Source: Elusimicrobiota bacterium (GTDB lineage Bacteria > Elusimicrobiota > Elusimicrobia > Elusimicrobiales > UBA9959). From it: 15,627 nt of DNA. Of this stretch, positions 1 to 5,501 are shown piece after piece. The notes under the pieces are model-generated. The model was not told where the DNA came from, did not search any database, and saw nothing but the letters and a program-made list of their open reading frames with translations. A program made the translations under genes and the position numbers. Position 1 is the stretch's first letter. The number at the start of each line of letters is the position of its first letter. The stretch lies in contig DAOWGR010000059.1 in the NCBI GenBank assembly GCA_030637365.1, positions 1 to 15,627 on the forward strand, read 5' to 3'.

Positions 1-1
1 A

Positions 2-418
2 AACGGCAAAGAGTTGGGAATCAAGCTTGCAGGTATGAAAGGTCTAATGAAGCATGGTAAAACTCCTAAGACCGGAGTTCTAAGTTCGGCTCTTGCCTCA
101 AATGATAACGAAATAAAACTGCTTGATTTGGATATTGTTGACAACAAGGCCATGATAGATAAGCTTATCATGGTCATGAATAATATTGAAGCTATTGATT
201 TATATGCTTTTTTCACCCCACCACCTCTTTTATCATACCACGCTTCAAAGCGTGATAAATTTGCACAGCAGATTATTTTGGCATTGCCAAAATGTGATAA
301 AAGAGGTGGTGGGGTCATAAGTTTCACTTTTTGTTCCGCTTTTTGGATAATCTTTTTACTATTTGTTGCGCGGCTTCAAGCCTCACTTGGGGGTCTTTAT
401 TTTCCAAGGCGATTTTAA
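2..418 (+). pseudogene. Truncated HEAT-repeat paralogue, 5' end outside the window
   Basis: The reading frame is already open at the left edge (N-G-K-E-L-G...). Its first 45 codons (to about position 136) match residues near the C-terminus of the intact HEAT-repeat protein encoded on the other strand at 324-1478. Shared stretches include MKGL, HGKTP and EIKLL. The 136-bp DNA segments align without gaps at roughly 80% identity by eye. After the L-D-I motif the similarity stops. The frame then runs through unrelated sequence, through the E1 inverted-repeat element (216-314), and into the antisense of the other gene's 3' end before stopping at 416-418. The last part is therefore unlikely to be genuine coding sequence. 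I read this as a paralogue that lost its normal C-terminus, with E1 inserted downstream in frame (102 bp added including the target duplication). Whether the upstream part is intact cannot be seen. Confidence 0.6.
216..314. mobile_element. E1: 99-bp non-autonomous inverted-repeat element (MITE-like)
   Basis: The terminal inverted repeats are 20 bp and perfect (216-235 and 295-314), starting CCCCACCACC and ending GGTGGTGGGG. Inside are two further hairpins: 239-245 with 248-254, and 275-282 with 286-293 (loop ATT). The whole element could fold as a three-way cruciform. The flanks carry a 3-bp direct repeat TCA (213-215 and 315-317), as expected of a target-site duplication. The ends match those of E2 at 4150-4346. 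The element lies between two convergent HEAT-repeat genes, 9 bp from the stop codon of the intact one. It encodes no transposase. A plain bidirectional terminator is an alternative, but the shared ends with E2 and the flanking repeats argue for mobility. Confidence 0.7.
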
Positions 419-1478
419 GGAAAGGAATGCCGATGGCGGCGTCAAAACCTTTAATAATGTCCAAAGCAAGCAGTTTTATTTCAGTATCATTGGAAGAGAG
501 AGCCGAATTTAAAATTCCGGTTTCCGGAGTTTTTCCATGATTTATTAAACCTTTCATAGCGGCGAGCTGAATTCCCAAATCTTTGCCTGTTGAGTAAATT
601 TCATTCATTTTGCGAAGAACTTTTTTGTCTTTAATATTAGAGAGAGCCAGCGTGGATTTAAATCTTATGGTGGCATTGGACGAAGACGCCAATTTGATCA
701 TATCTTCCATAAAAACTTTCTTTCCCTTAATACATAAAAAGAAATCCAAAATGGCTATTTTAACGCGCATGGAAGTTTCTTTTTTTAAAGCGAGTTTTAA
801 AGGATAAATTGAAGCGCTTGAACAAATTTTAGACAATGAAAGAGCCGCTTCATATCGTATGGCTTCATCTTCATCTTCAAGCGCATAGATGAAATTCGGC
901 ATTTCTCTATCTTCTCCAAGTCTCGCCAATTGTCTGGCGGCGACATCGCGTATTGCGGGATAACTGTCGGCTTTAAGCTTATAAAGCAAGTTCTTGGCAT
1001 CATCATCAAGAATTTTAACGATTGCTTCTATGGCGCGTTCTCTGATTTTATTTTTAGATATTATTTTCATTTGCAAAAGCGGAGTGTTCAAGATAGGTTT
1101 TTTGCCGGGAATATCATTGATTATGTCCAGTATGACTTTCAACGCGGTTTTATCTCCAAGTTTGTAAAGCGCTTCAGCCGATGAAATTTGAACATGCTTG
1201 CTAATGTCTTTCAGGCTGTTTTTAAGGACTTTTATAGCGGCCTTATTGCCTATTCGGCCAAGTATTTCACAAGACAGCATTCTGATATCCGAATCGGAAT
1301 TTTTCATTTCCTTAACAATCAACAGCAAGGCTTTTTTACCGAGTTCTTTATTCTTTGTTTCTTCGTTTATGTTTAGCTGATTGTTTGTCGCCAAGGACAA
1401 TGATGAACCGTTTGCTTGCGTTCCGTTTGACGATAACACAAAAAAAAGAACCGCGAAAAGAGGAATAAAGCGTTTCAT
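324..1478 (-). CDS. Exported HEAT-repeat protein
   Basis: The protein is 384 aa. The N-terminus has two basic residues, a hydrophobic run (residues 4-16) and a small-residue region around 18-23 suited to signal peptidase cleavage, so it is probably secreted or periplasmic. The rest is a series of helical pairs of about 30-35 residues with the HEAT/PBS-lyase-type pattern (for example D-x-x-I-R-x-x-S-C-E-I-L-G-R-I-G, then A-I-K-V-L). These repeats form a superhelical scaffold for protein-protein contacts; no catalytic motif is visible and the partner is unknown. The C-terminus is lysine and arginine rich. No clear Shine-Dalgarno precedes the ATG. A partial paralogue lies on the opposite strand immediately downstream, and the two 3' regions face each other across E1. 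The family call is firm but the specific role is not recognisable. Confidence 0.85.
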   Translation of the reverse strand: MKRFIPLFAVLFFVLSSNGTQANGSSLSLATNNQLNINEETKNKELGKKALLLIVKEMKNSDSDIRMLSCEILGRIGNKAAIKVLKNSLKDISKHVQISSAEALYKLGDKTALKVILDIINDIPGKKPILNTPLLQMKIISKNKIRERAIEAIVKILDDDAKNLLYKLKADSYPAIRDVAARQLARLGEDREMPNFIYALEDEDEAIRYEAALSLSKICSSASIYPLKLALKKETSMRVKIAILDFFLCIKGKKVFMEDMIKLASSSNATIRFKSTLALSNIKDKKVLRKMNEIYSTGKDLGIQLAAMKGLINHGKTPETGILNSALSSNDTEIKLLALDIIKGFDAAIGIPFLKIALENKDPQVRLEAAQQIVKRLSKKRNKK

Positions 1479-1625
1479 ATCAGTTATATTATTGGATTTT
1501 CGTCTTTCAATATAATGAATAAAAGATTACAAAAAGGTTACAGAATGAAAAGCGCCAGGTTTCCCGGCACAAGTAAACTGAGGAACGGCGAAATACAGGC
1601 AAATTTTCTTGTTTCCATTAACTGG

Positions 1626-1661
1626 TGGTTCACTTAGGGAAACTGCCCCCTATAGGACTCG
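1626..1661 (-). repeat. Second copy of tRNA-Arg 3' end plus downstream flank
   Basis: This 36-bp segment repeats 1773-1808 with 34 identical positions (differences at 1629/1776 and 1653/1800). It contains the last 18 nt of the tRNA-Arg gene (from the T-loop to the discriminator base) and 18 nt downstream of it. The offset between copies is 147 bp. A tRNA 3' end repeated as a direct repeat is the usual signature of an attachment site used by a tyrosine recombinase, but a simple local duplication would look the same. Confidence 0.7.
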
Positions 1662-1772
1662 CCCACTACACTCACAAAGTTCGCTGCGTAGGCTCCCCTT
1701 CTTCGTTGAGAGCATAGCTCTCCCCTCGGCGGGACACTCATACGCTTCGAGTCCCCACGCGAGCCAAACTGT
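1662..1772. other. GC-rich, hairpin-containing segment between tRNA-end repeats
   Basis: This 111-bp segment has about 59% G+C, clearly above its surroundings. It has no convincing ORF. It contains a hairpin GAGAGC-ATA-GCTCTC (1708-1713 with 1717-1722), a TCCC/GGGA stem (1721-1724 with 1731-1734) and an ACTC/GAGT stem (1736-1739 with 1749-1752). A further 7-bp hairpin (GAGCCAA at 1761-1767 with TTGGCTC at 1772-1778) straddles its right boundary, 13 nt downstream of the tRNA 3' end, and could act in tRNA 3' processing or termination. I do not recognise the sequence. Upstream of it, 1479-1625 shows nothing I can support beyond the leader of the HEAT gene. Confidence 0.4.
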
Positions 1773-1808
1773 TGGCTCACTTAGGGAAACTGCCCCCTAG
1801 AGGACTCG
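1773..1808 (-). repeat. Direct repeat overlapping the tRNA-Arg 3' end
   Basis: This is the first copy of the 36-bp repeat described at 1626-1661. It overlaps the tRNA gene from the T-loop to the 3' end and extends 18 nt past it. It is the copy that forms part of the functional tRNA, so in an integration scenario it would be the regenerated attachment site. Confidence 0.7.
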
Positions 1809-1864
1809 AACCTCTAACCTACTGCTTCGAAGGCAGGCGCTCTATCCAATTGAGCTAAGGGGGC
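1791..1864 (-). tRNA. tRNA-Arg, anticodon UCG
   Basis: On the minus strand a 74-nt cloverleaf can be drawn. The acceptor stem is GCCCCCT paired with AGGGGGC and the discriminator base is A. The D-arm is GCTC...GAGC, and the anticodon loop CTTCGAA gives anticodon TCG (reads CGA, arginine). The T-arm is AGAGG-TTCGAGT-CCTCT. The anticodon stem has one weak closing pair (C-T). The 3' CCA is not encoded and must be added post-transcriptionally. The gene stands alone, not in a cluster. Confidence 0.93.
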
Positions 1865-1870
1865 ATAAAC

Positions 1871-1889
1871 AAAAAAGCGTCGCTTTTTT
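1871..1889. terminator. A/T-flanked hairpin just upstream of tRNA-Arg
   Basis: An 8-bp stem AAAAAAGC/GCTTTTTT with loop GTC lies 7 nt from the 5' end of the tRNA. It has the A-tract/T-tract form of a bidirectional intrinsic terminator, but its GC core is only two pairs and no gene obviously ends there. It could block read-through into the tRNA or mark the tRNA leader. Confidence 0.3.
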
Positions 1890-2028
1890 GCAGTAAATAG
1901 TAATCAGCGTCATAATTATGGGAAACAACCAAATAAAATCCACTAAAATAAAAAACCAAGTTTCTTGCTTCCGTTGTTTAAGTTTCATGCGTATTATAGA
2001 ATTTATTTGCCGGAAGTATCCACTTGCA

Positions 2029-2051
2029 AAAAACGCGCGTAGCTCGTTTTT
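2029..2051. other. Terminator-like hairpin in the tRNA-yebC gap
   Basis: AAAAACG (2029-2035) pairs with CGTTTTT (2045-2051) around a 9-nt loop. It lies in the otherwise featureless gap 1865-2159, upstream of the proposed yebC promoter, so it may insulate yebC. It has a weak GC core. Confidence 0.25.
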
Positions 2052-2064
2052 GATTGTTTAAACC

Positions 2065-2090
2065 TTGTCATATATTATAAAATCTATAAT
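2065..2090 (+). promoter_or_regulatory. Candidate promoter of the yebC-ruvCA operon
   Basis: A perfect TATAAT lies at 2085-2090 and a TTGTCA at 2065-2070. The spacer is only 14 bp, which is short for a sigma-70 promoter, so the -10 is the stronger part. The alternative pairing TTGATT (2050-2055) with TATTAT (2073-2078) has the ideal 17-bp spacer. Either places the start of transcription 60-80 nt before yebC. Confidence 0.35.
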
Positions 2091-2097
2091 TGAAGTT

Positions 2098-2153
2098 CCG
2101 CGCCAAACCAAAGCGCGGCATTGTAAGTTTATAATTTTATTACAAGTAAGGAG
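2098..2153 (+). promoter_or_regulatory. Structured yebC leader with strong ribosome binding site
   Basis: Two hairpins lie in the leader: CCGCGC (2098-2103) with GCGCGG (2113-2118), and TTGTAA (2121-2126) with TTACAA (2140-2145). They are followed at once by AAGGAG (2148-2153), 6 nt before the ATG at 2160. The second stem ends 2 nt from the Shine-Dalgarno, so folding could influence translation. No known riboswitch fold is recognised. Confidence 0.4.
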
Positions 2154-2159
2154 CTATTT

Positions 2160-2909
2160 ATGAGCGGACATTCTAAATGGGCAAGCATAAAACATAAAAA
2201 AGCGATTACTGACGCTAAAAAAGGAAAGGCTTTCACTAAAATTGTGAAAGAAATATCCATAGCCGCCAGAATGGGCGGAGCTGATACATCCGGGAATCCA
2301 CGCTTAAGAAAAGCGATAGAAGATGGAAAAGCCGCCAATATGCCCATAGAAAATATAAAGAGGGCTGTGATGAAAGGAACCGGCCAAATCCCCGGCATAA
2401 TATATGAAGAAATAACTTATGAAGGTTATGGCCCCGGAGGAATCGCGGTGCTTGTTGAAACCACCACCGACAGTAAAAACAGAACTTTCAGCGAAATAAG
2501 AAAGCTTTTTGAGAAAAGCGGCGGTAATATCGGAACGGCCGGATGTGTCGCGTGGATGTTTGAGAAAAAGGGCTATATAGAAATAAAAAAAGGCGATATC
2601 AATGAAGACGAGCTTATGACTTTTGCCATAGATTCGGGCGCTCAGGATTTTAAGATTTCAGATGAAAACTATGAAGTAATAACAAGCCCTGAAGATTTTG
2701 ACGCGATAAAAGCCAAATTATTGGAAAAGAAATTTCAGATTAATTCTTGTGAAATTACCATGATGCCTAAAAATGAAGTTAAAGTGGGAGAGGATAAAGC
2801 CAGACAAGTTATAAATATGATGGACGCTTTTGAAGATCATGACGATGTTAAAGAGGTTTATTCAAATTTTGATATTCCCGACGAAATTCTTGCCAAGTTA
2901 GATCAATGA
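2160..2909 (+). CDS. yebC: YebC/TACO1-family protein
   Basis: The protein is 249 aa, full length for the family. It begins with the family signature S-G-H-S-K-W-x-x-I-K-H-K-K. This is followed by A-K-K-G-K-A-F-T-K and the conserved central blocks Y-E-G-Y-G-P-G-G (about 88-95) and S-G-G-N-I-G-T-A-G-C-V-A-W-M-F (about 120-134). YebC proteins were long annotated as transcriptional regulators; work on bacterial and mitochondrial homologues supports a role at the ribosome, and TACO1 is a translational activator. The protein is cytoplasmic. The start is fixed by AAGGAG 6 nt upstream. The stop overlaps the ruvC start (ATGA), so the two are translationally coupled. Linkage to ruvC is widespread among bacteria and does not by itself show a recombination role. 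Confidence 0.95.
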   Translation: MSGHSKWASIKHKKAITDAKKGKAFTKIVKEISIAARMGGADTSGNPRLRKAIEDGKAANMPIENIKRAVMKGTGQIPGIIYEEITYEGYGPGGIAVLVETTTDSKNRTFSEIRKLFEKSGGNIGTAGCVAWMFEKKGYIEIKKGDINEDELMTFAIDSGAQDFKISDENYEVITSPEDFDAIKAKLLEKKFQINSCEITMMPKNEVKVGEDKARQVINMMDAFEDHDDVKEVYSNFDIPDEILAKLDQ

Positions 2910-3460
2910 TTATACTCGGCATAGATCCAGGCTTGGATAAAACGGGCTGGGCCGTTATAAAAAAAGAAAGCGCTGTTTTCACTCTCTTGGATTCAGGCCT
3001 TATTCATACCAAAGCGTCAACTTCGCTGCCGGAAAGATTGGAGTTTATATTTGACAGCATAGCGTCCATAGGCCTTAAATGGAAGCCGATAGCCGCCGCT
3101 GTTGAAGAAATGTTTCTGAATAACAAAACAAATACTCAGGCAAACACCGTTCATGCTCGAGGAGTGATTTTGCTCGCGTGCAAAAAGTCCGGCGTTTCAA
3201 TAAGCTCATACAATCCGAGAACCATAAAAAAAGGCGTGAGCGGAAATGGGAGCGCCGATAAAATGCAAATGCAAAAAATAGTGAAAATGATTTTGCGGCT
3301 TAAAGAAATTCCAAAACCCGATGATGTGGCGGATGCCATGGCGGCGGCTTTATGCCATGCTCGCACAGCGCCACTCAATGAAAAAATAAAAAAAACCACC
3401 GCTTGCCGTACTTGGAATGATGTAAAAAAACTGCAGGACGCGCAAAGGACTTCAAAATGA
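2906..3460 (+). CDS. ruvC: Crossover junction endodeoxyribonuclease RuvC
   Basis: The protein is 184 aa, close to the usual 160-190. RuvC is the dimeric Holliday-junction resolvase that makes paired nicks after RuvAB branch migration. The RNase H-like fold and metal-binding carboxylates are visible: D7 in G-I-D-P-G, E67 in A-A-V-E-E-M-F, and D140 and D143 in P-D-D-V-A-D-A. The G-V-S-G-N-G-x-A-D-K segment (110-119) matches the conserved DNA-contact region. It overlaps yebC by 4 nt upstream and ruvA by 4 nt downstream, both ATGA, so the three are read as one coupled unit. The last 20 or so residues are basic and less conserved. Confidence 0.96.
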   Translation: MIILGIDPGLDKTGWAVIKKESAVFTLLDSGLIHTKASTSLPERLEFIFDSIASIGLKWKPIAAAVEEMFLNNKTNTQANTVHARGVILLACKKSGVSISSYNPRTIKKGVSGNGSADKMQMQKIVKMILRLKEIPKPDDVADAMAAALCHARTAPLNEKIKKTTACRTWNDVKKLQDAQRTSK

Positions 3461-4077
3461 TAGGTTATTTAAGAGGCGATTTAATTTCGAAAAAAGAGGA
3501 TTCCGTTATATTGGATGTTGCGGGTGTTGGCTATGAATTAAATATGTGCGCTGTTTCCGTACAGGGCCTCCCCTCTTTAAAAGAAGAAGTTTCTTTGTAT
3601 GTGGTGGAATCACTAAGCATGTATTCGGGAACTGTTCTTTATGGTTTTATAAATGAAGATGAAAAAGAATTATTTGAGCTTTTTAAAAGCGCGGTTCCAA
3701 AAACCGGCGCGAAAAAAGCTCTTGATTATTTGTCTAAGGCAAAAAAATCTCTTCCCGATTTTCAAAATGCCATAGCAAAAAAAGATTTAAAAATCTTAAC
3801 CGGCATATTCGGCTTTACCTCTAAAACAGCTGAAAAGCTTGCCAATGCTCTGAAAAATAAAATGGAACATCTCTCTATTAGCGGGGCATTGAAAATTAAA
3901 ACTAACGGCATAAGTTCTGGAAAATTTATTCAAGCGCAGAACGCGCTTATATCCTTGGGTTTTAAAAATGCTCAAGCAAAAATAGCCCTGACTTCTATTG
4001 AAAACGAGGAATTAAGCGGCAAGGAAAGCATGGAAGATATATTGAGAATGAGTTTGAAAAAATTGACAAAAGGATAA
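3457..4077 (+). CDS. ruvA: Holliday junction branch migration protein RuvA
   Basis: The protein is 206 aa, a normal length. The N-terminal OB-fold domain is clear: M-I-G-Y-L-R-G, then D-V-A-G-V-G-Y-E-L at about 24-32, and Y-G-F near 64-66. The C-terminal domain III (about 150-206, with L-I-S-L-G-F-K-N-A-Q-A) binds RuvB and regulates its ATPase. The middle domain is unusual. The two helix-hairpin-helix motifs that normally read G-h-G-x-K and G-I-G-x-K-T-A-E are A-V-P-K-T-G-A-K-K-A and G-F-T-S-K-T-A-E, so the first GhG turn is lost and the second altered. RuvA tetramers grip the junction and load RuvB. In most genomes ruvB follows directly; here 268 bp containing E2 intervene. Confidence 0.93.
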   Translation: MIGYLRGDLISKKEDSVILDVAGVGYELNMCAVSVQGLPSLKEEVSLYVVESLSMYSGTVLYGFINEDEKELFELFKSAVPKTGAKKALDYLSKAKKSLPDFQNAIAKKDLKILTGIFGFTSKTAEKLANALKNKMEHLSISGALKIKTNGISSGKFIQAQNALISLGFKNAQAKIALTSIENEELSGKESMEDILRMSLKKLTKG

Positions 4078-4084
4078 TACAGCG

Positions 4085-4108
4085 CGGCAGTACTGCAGTG
4101 TGGCAGAA
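4085..4108 (+). repeat. 8-bp tandem repeat after ruvA (three units)
   Basis: The units are CGGCAGTA, CTGCAGTG and TGGCAGAA. The array begins 7 nt after the ruvA stop. The same 8-bp family follows queA (7738-7769, four units, with the first and last units identical to these), and a degenerate version is at 12523-12554. Confidence 0.6.
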
Positions 4109-4145
4109 AACAACGAAGAATACAGAAGAAAGCCGGAATAAATTT

Positions 4146-4349
4146 ATGACCCTACCACCCCCTTATCGCACAAAAGTGCGATTTACCCCGTTGGAATTCA
4201 TAGAATTCCCGGGACTAAAGTCCTTGGCCGTTTTGATGGACATAGTCCGTGACACTATACCCGGCATAGCCTTGGAATCTTTCAGATTCCTAAGGGAAAA
4301 TACAGAAAAGTTCCACTTCCGCTATGCGGAAAAGGTGGTGGTAGGGTGA
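4146..4349 (+). CDS. 67-codon ORF spanning element E2 (possible upstream cistron of ruvB)
   Basis: The ATG at 4146-4148 is the proposed ancestral ruvB start. It now reads M-T-L-P-P-P-Y-R... across the whole of E2 and stops at TGA 4347-4349, overlapping the new ruvB GTG (GTGA arrangement). The 67-residue product resembles no family I know. The short stems of E2 give recurrent motifs such as E-F-I-E-F and S-F-R-F-L. E1 is open in the equivalent frame (T-P-P-P-L-L...). The peptide itself may be irrelevant; translation through it could still couple ribosomes to ruvB and melt the hairpins. The initiation signal is weak (only GGA upstream), so expression is uncertain. Confidence 0.35.
   Translation: MTLPPPYRTKVRFTPLEFIEFPGLKSLAVLMDIVRDTIPGIALESFRFLRENTEKFHFRYAEKVVVG
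4150..4346. mobile_element. E2: 197-bp inverted-repeat element inserted at the ruvB start
   Basis: The ends are CCCTACCACC (4150-4159) and GGTGGTAGGG (4337-4346), the same family as E1. The inverted repeat continues imperfectly to about 18 bp. It is flanked by the direct repeat TGA (4147-4149 and 4347-4349). Inside is a series of seven hairpins: 4165-4171/4176-4182, 4193-4199/4203-4209, 4212-4216/4219-4223, 4238-4241/4245-4248, 4255-4260/4264-4269 (one mismatch), 4274-4280/4284-4290 and 4317-4322/4326-4331. Three of them have ATA or TAT loops. It carries no transposase. A 3-bp TNA duplication matches the target preference of IS5-family (IS1031-type) transposases, which could act in trans; this is an inference from duplication length alone. 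Confidence 0.75.
4333..4338 (+). promoter_or_regulatory. Ribosome binding site of ruvB supplied by E2
   Basis: AGGTGG lies 7 nt before the GTG at 4346, inside the right inverted repeat of E2. In the other arm of E2 the complementary sequence is present, so pairing of the two ends in the mRNA could hide this site. The sequence that would have preceded the ancestral ATG (before 4146) has no strong Shine-Dalgarno. Confidence 0.45.
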
Positions 4350-5374
4350 AAAAAGAAGATAATATAGTTTCACCCAAAGCCTCCGCGGAAGACATTGTTC
4401 AGTTGGACAAAACTTTGCGCCCTTCCACTCTTAATGAATTTGTAGGTCAAAGCAAGCTGAAAGAAAATTTAAAGGTGTTTATTGATGCCGCGAAATCCAG
4501 AAAAGAGGCTTTGGACCATCGTTTATTTTATTCCCCTCCCGGCCTTGGAAAAACCACTCTCTCTCATATAGTGGCAAAGGAATTGGGCGTAAACATAAAA
4601 GTGACATCGGGGCCCGTCATTACAAAACCCGGCGATCTTGCCGCCATGCTTACCACCGAACTTGAAGACGGCGATGTTCTTTTTATAGATGAAATTCACA
4701 GATTAAACGCCACCGTTGAAGAAGCATTATATCCGGCAATGGAAGATTTTTTATTTTTTGTAAATACCGGCACGGGACCGGGCGCGAGCACATTAAAACT
4801 TTCGGTGCCAAGATTTACTTTAATCGGAGCCACGACAAGAGGCGGCCTTTTGACAGGACCCTTGCGCGATCGTTTTGGAATAATTTTTAATTTGGGTTTT
4901 TATAATTGCGCGGAAATTGAAGAAATTCTTAAAAGGTCGGCTTTGATACTTGGTATTGACGCCACGGATGAAGGAATAAGAGAGCTTGCCATGCGCTCAA
5001 GAGGCACTCCCCGCATAGCGAACAGATTATTAAAAAGAACCAGAGATTTTGCTCAAGTTCTGGGCGAAGGAATAATAAATCCAAAAATAACCGCCAAAGC
5101 GATGAAGTCTTTGGATATCGATAATTACGGTCTGGACTCGCTTGACAGAAAATTACTTTTGGCAATTATTGAAAAATTTGACGGCGGTCCCGTCGGAATT
5201 GAAACTCTCGCGGTAGCGGTTAGCGAGGAAACGGATACCCTTACCGACGCCATAGAGCCTTTCCTTATGCAAACTGGTTTTTTGGCCCGCACAAGAAGCG
5301 GCAGAATTGTTACGAAAAAAGCTTATGCTCATTTGGGATTTAAATCGCCTCATGTCCCCGTTAGAGGCGCATGA
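4346..5374 (+). CDS. ruvB: Holliday junction branch migration helicase RuvB
   Basis: The protein is 342 aa, full length. RuvB is the hexameric AAA+ motor that drives branch migration with RuvA. Walker A is at 63-70 (S-P-P-G-L-G-K-T; the first residue, normally G, is S63). Walker B with D115-E116 is in F-I-D-E-I-H-R-L. Sensor 1 is L-I-G-A-T-T-R-G-G-L-L, the arginine-finger region is P-L-R-D-R-F-G, and the C-terminal winged helix reads F-D-G-G-P-V-G-I-E-T-L. The N-terminus I-V-S-P-K-A-S, then L-R-P-S-T-L-N-E-F-V-G-Q, matches family starts, which supports the GTG at 4346. That start codon lies at the junction of E2 and its target duplication; the ancestral ATG appears to be at 4146-4148. Expression may depend on E2 structure and on coupling to the 67-codon frame. 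Confidence 0.95.
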   Translation: MKKEDNIVSPKASAEDIVQLDKTLRPSTLNEFVGQSKLKENLKVFIDAAKSRKEALDHRLFYSPPGLGKTTLSHIVAKELGVNIKVTSGPVITKPGDLAAMLTTELEDGDVLFIDEIHRLNATVEEALYPAMEDFLFFVNTGTGPGASTLKLSVPRFTLIGATTRGGLLTGPLRDRFGIIFNLGFYNCAEIEEILKRSALILGIDATDEGIRELAMRSRGTPRIANRLLKRTRDFAQVLGEGIINPKITAKAMKSLDIDNYGLDSLDRKLLLAIIEKFDGGPVGIETLAVAVSEETDTLTDAIEPFLMQTGFLARTRSGRIVTKKAYAHLGFKSPHVPVRGA

Positions 5375-5501
5375 GCCTGCGATTTATATGCATATATGCG
5401 TTGAGAATAAAAAATGGTTTTAAATCAAAAATAATACACGGTCGCCTTTATTTGTCGGTGGCGCCCCGTCTCTAATGGAGTAAACTTTTTTAGGCAATAA
5501 A

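Noticed and set aside
1609..1800. Small protein gene on + across the tRNA-end repeats
   Set aside because: The frame consists largely of the antisense of the tRNA end and its duplicated copy, with no ribosome binding site.
4150..4346. CRISPR array or integron attC site in the hairpin-rich segment upstream of ruvB
   Set aside because: The hairpins differ in sequence and spacing, so there are no direct repeats with spacers. The RYYYAAC/GTTRRRY core sites of attC are absent.
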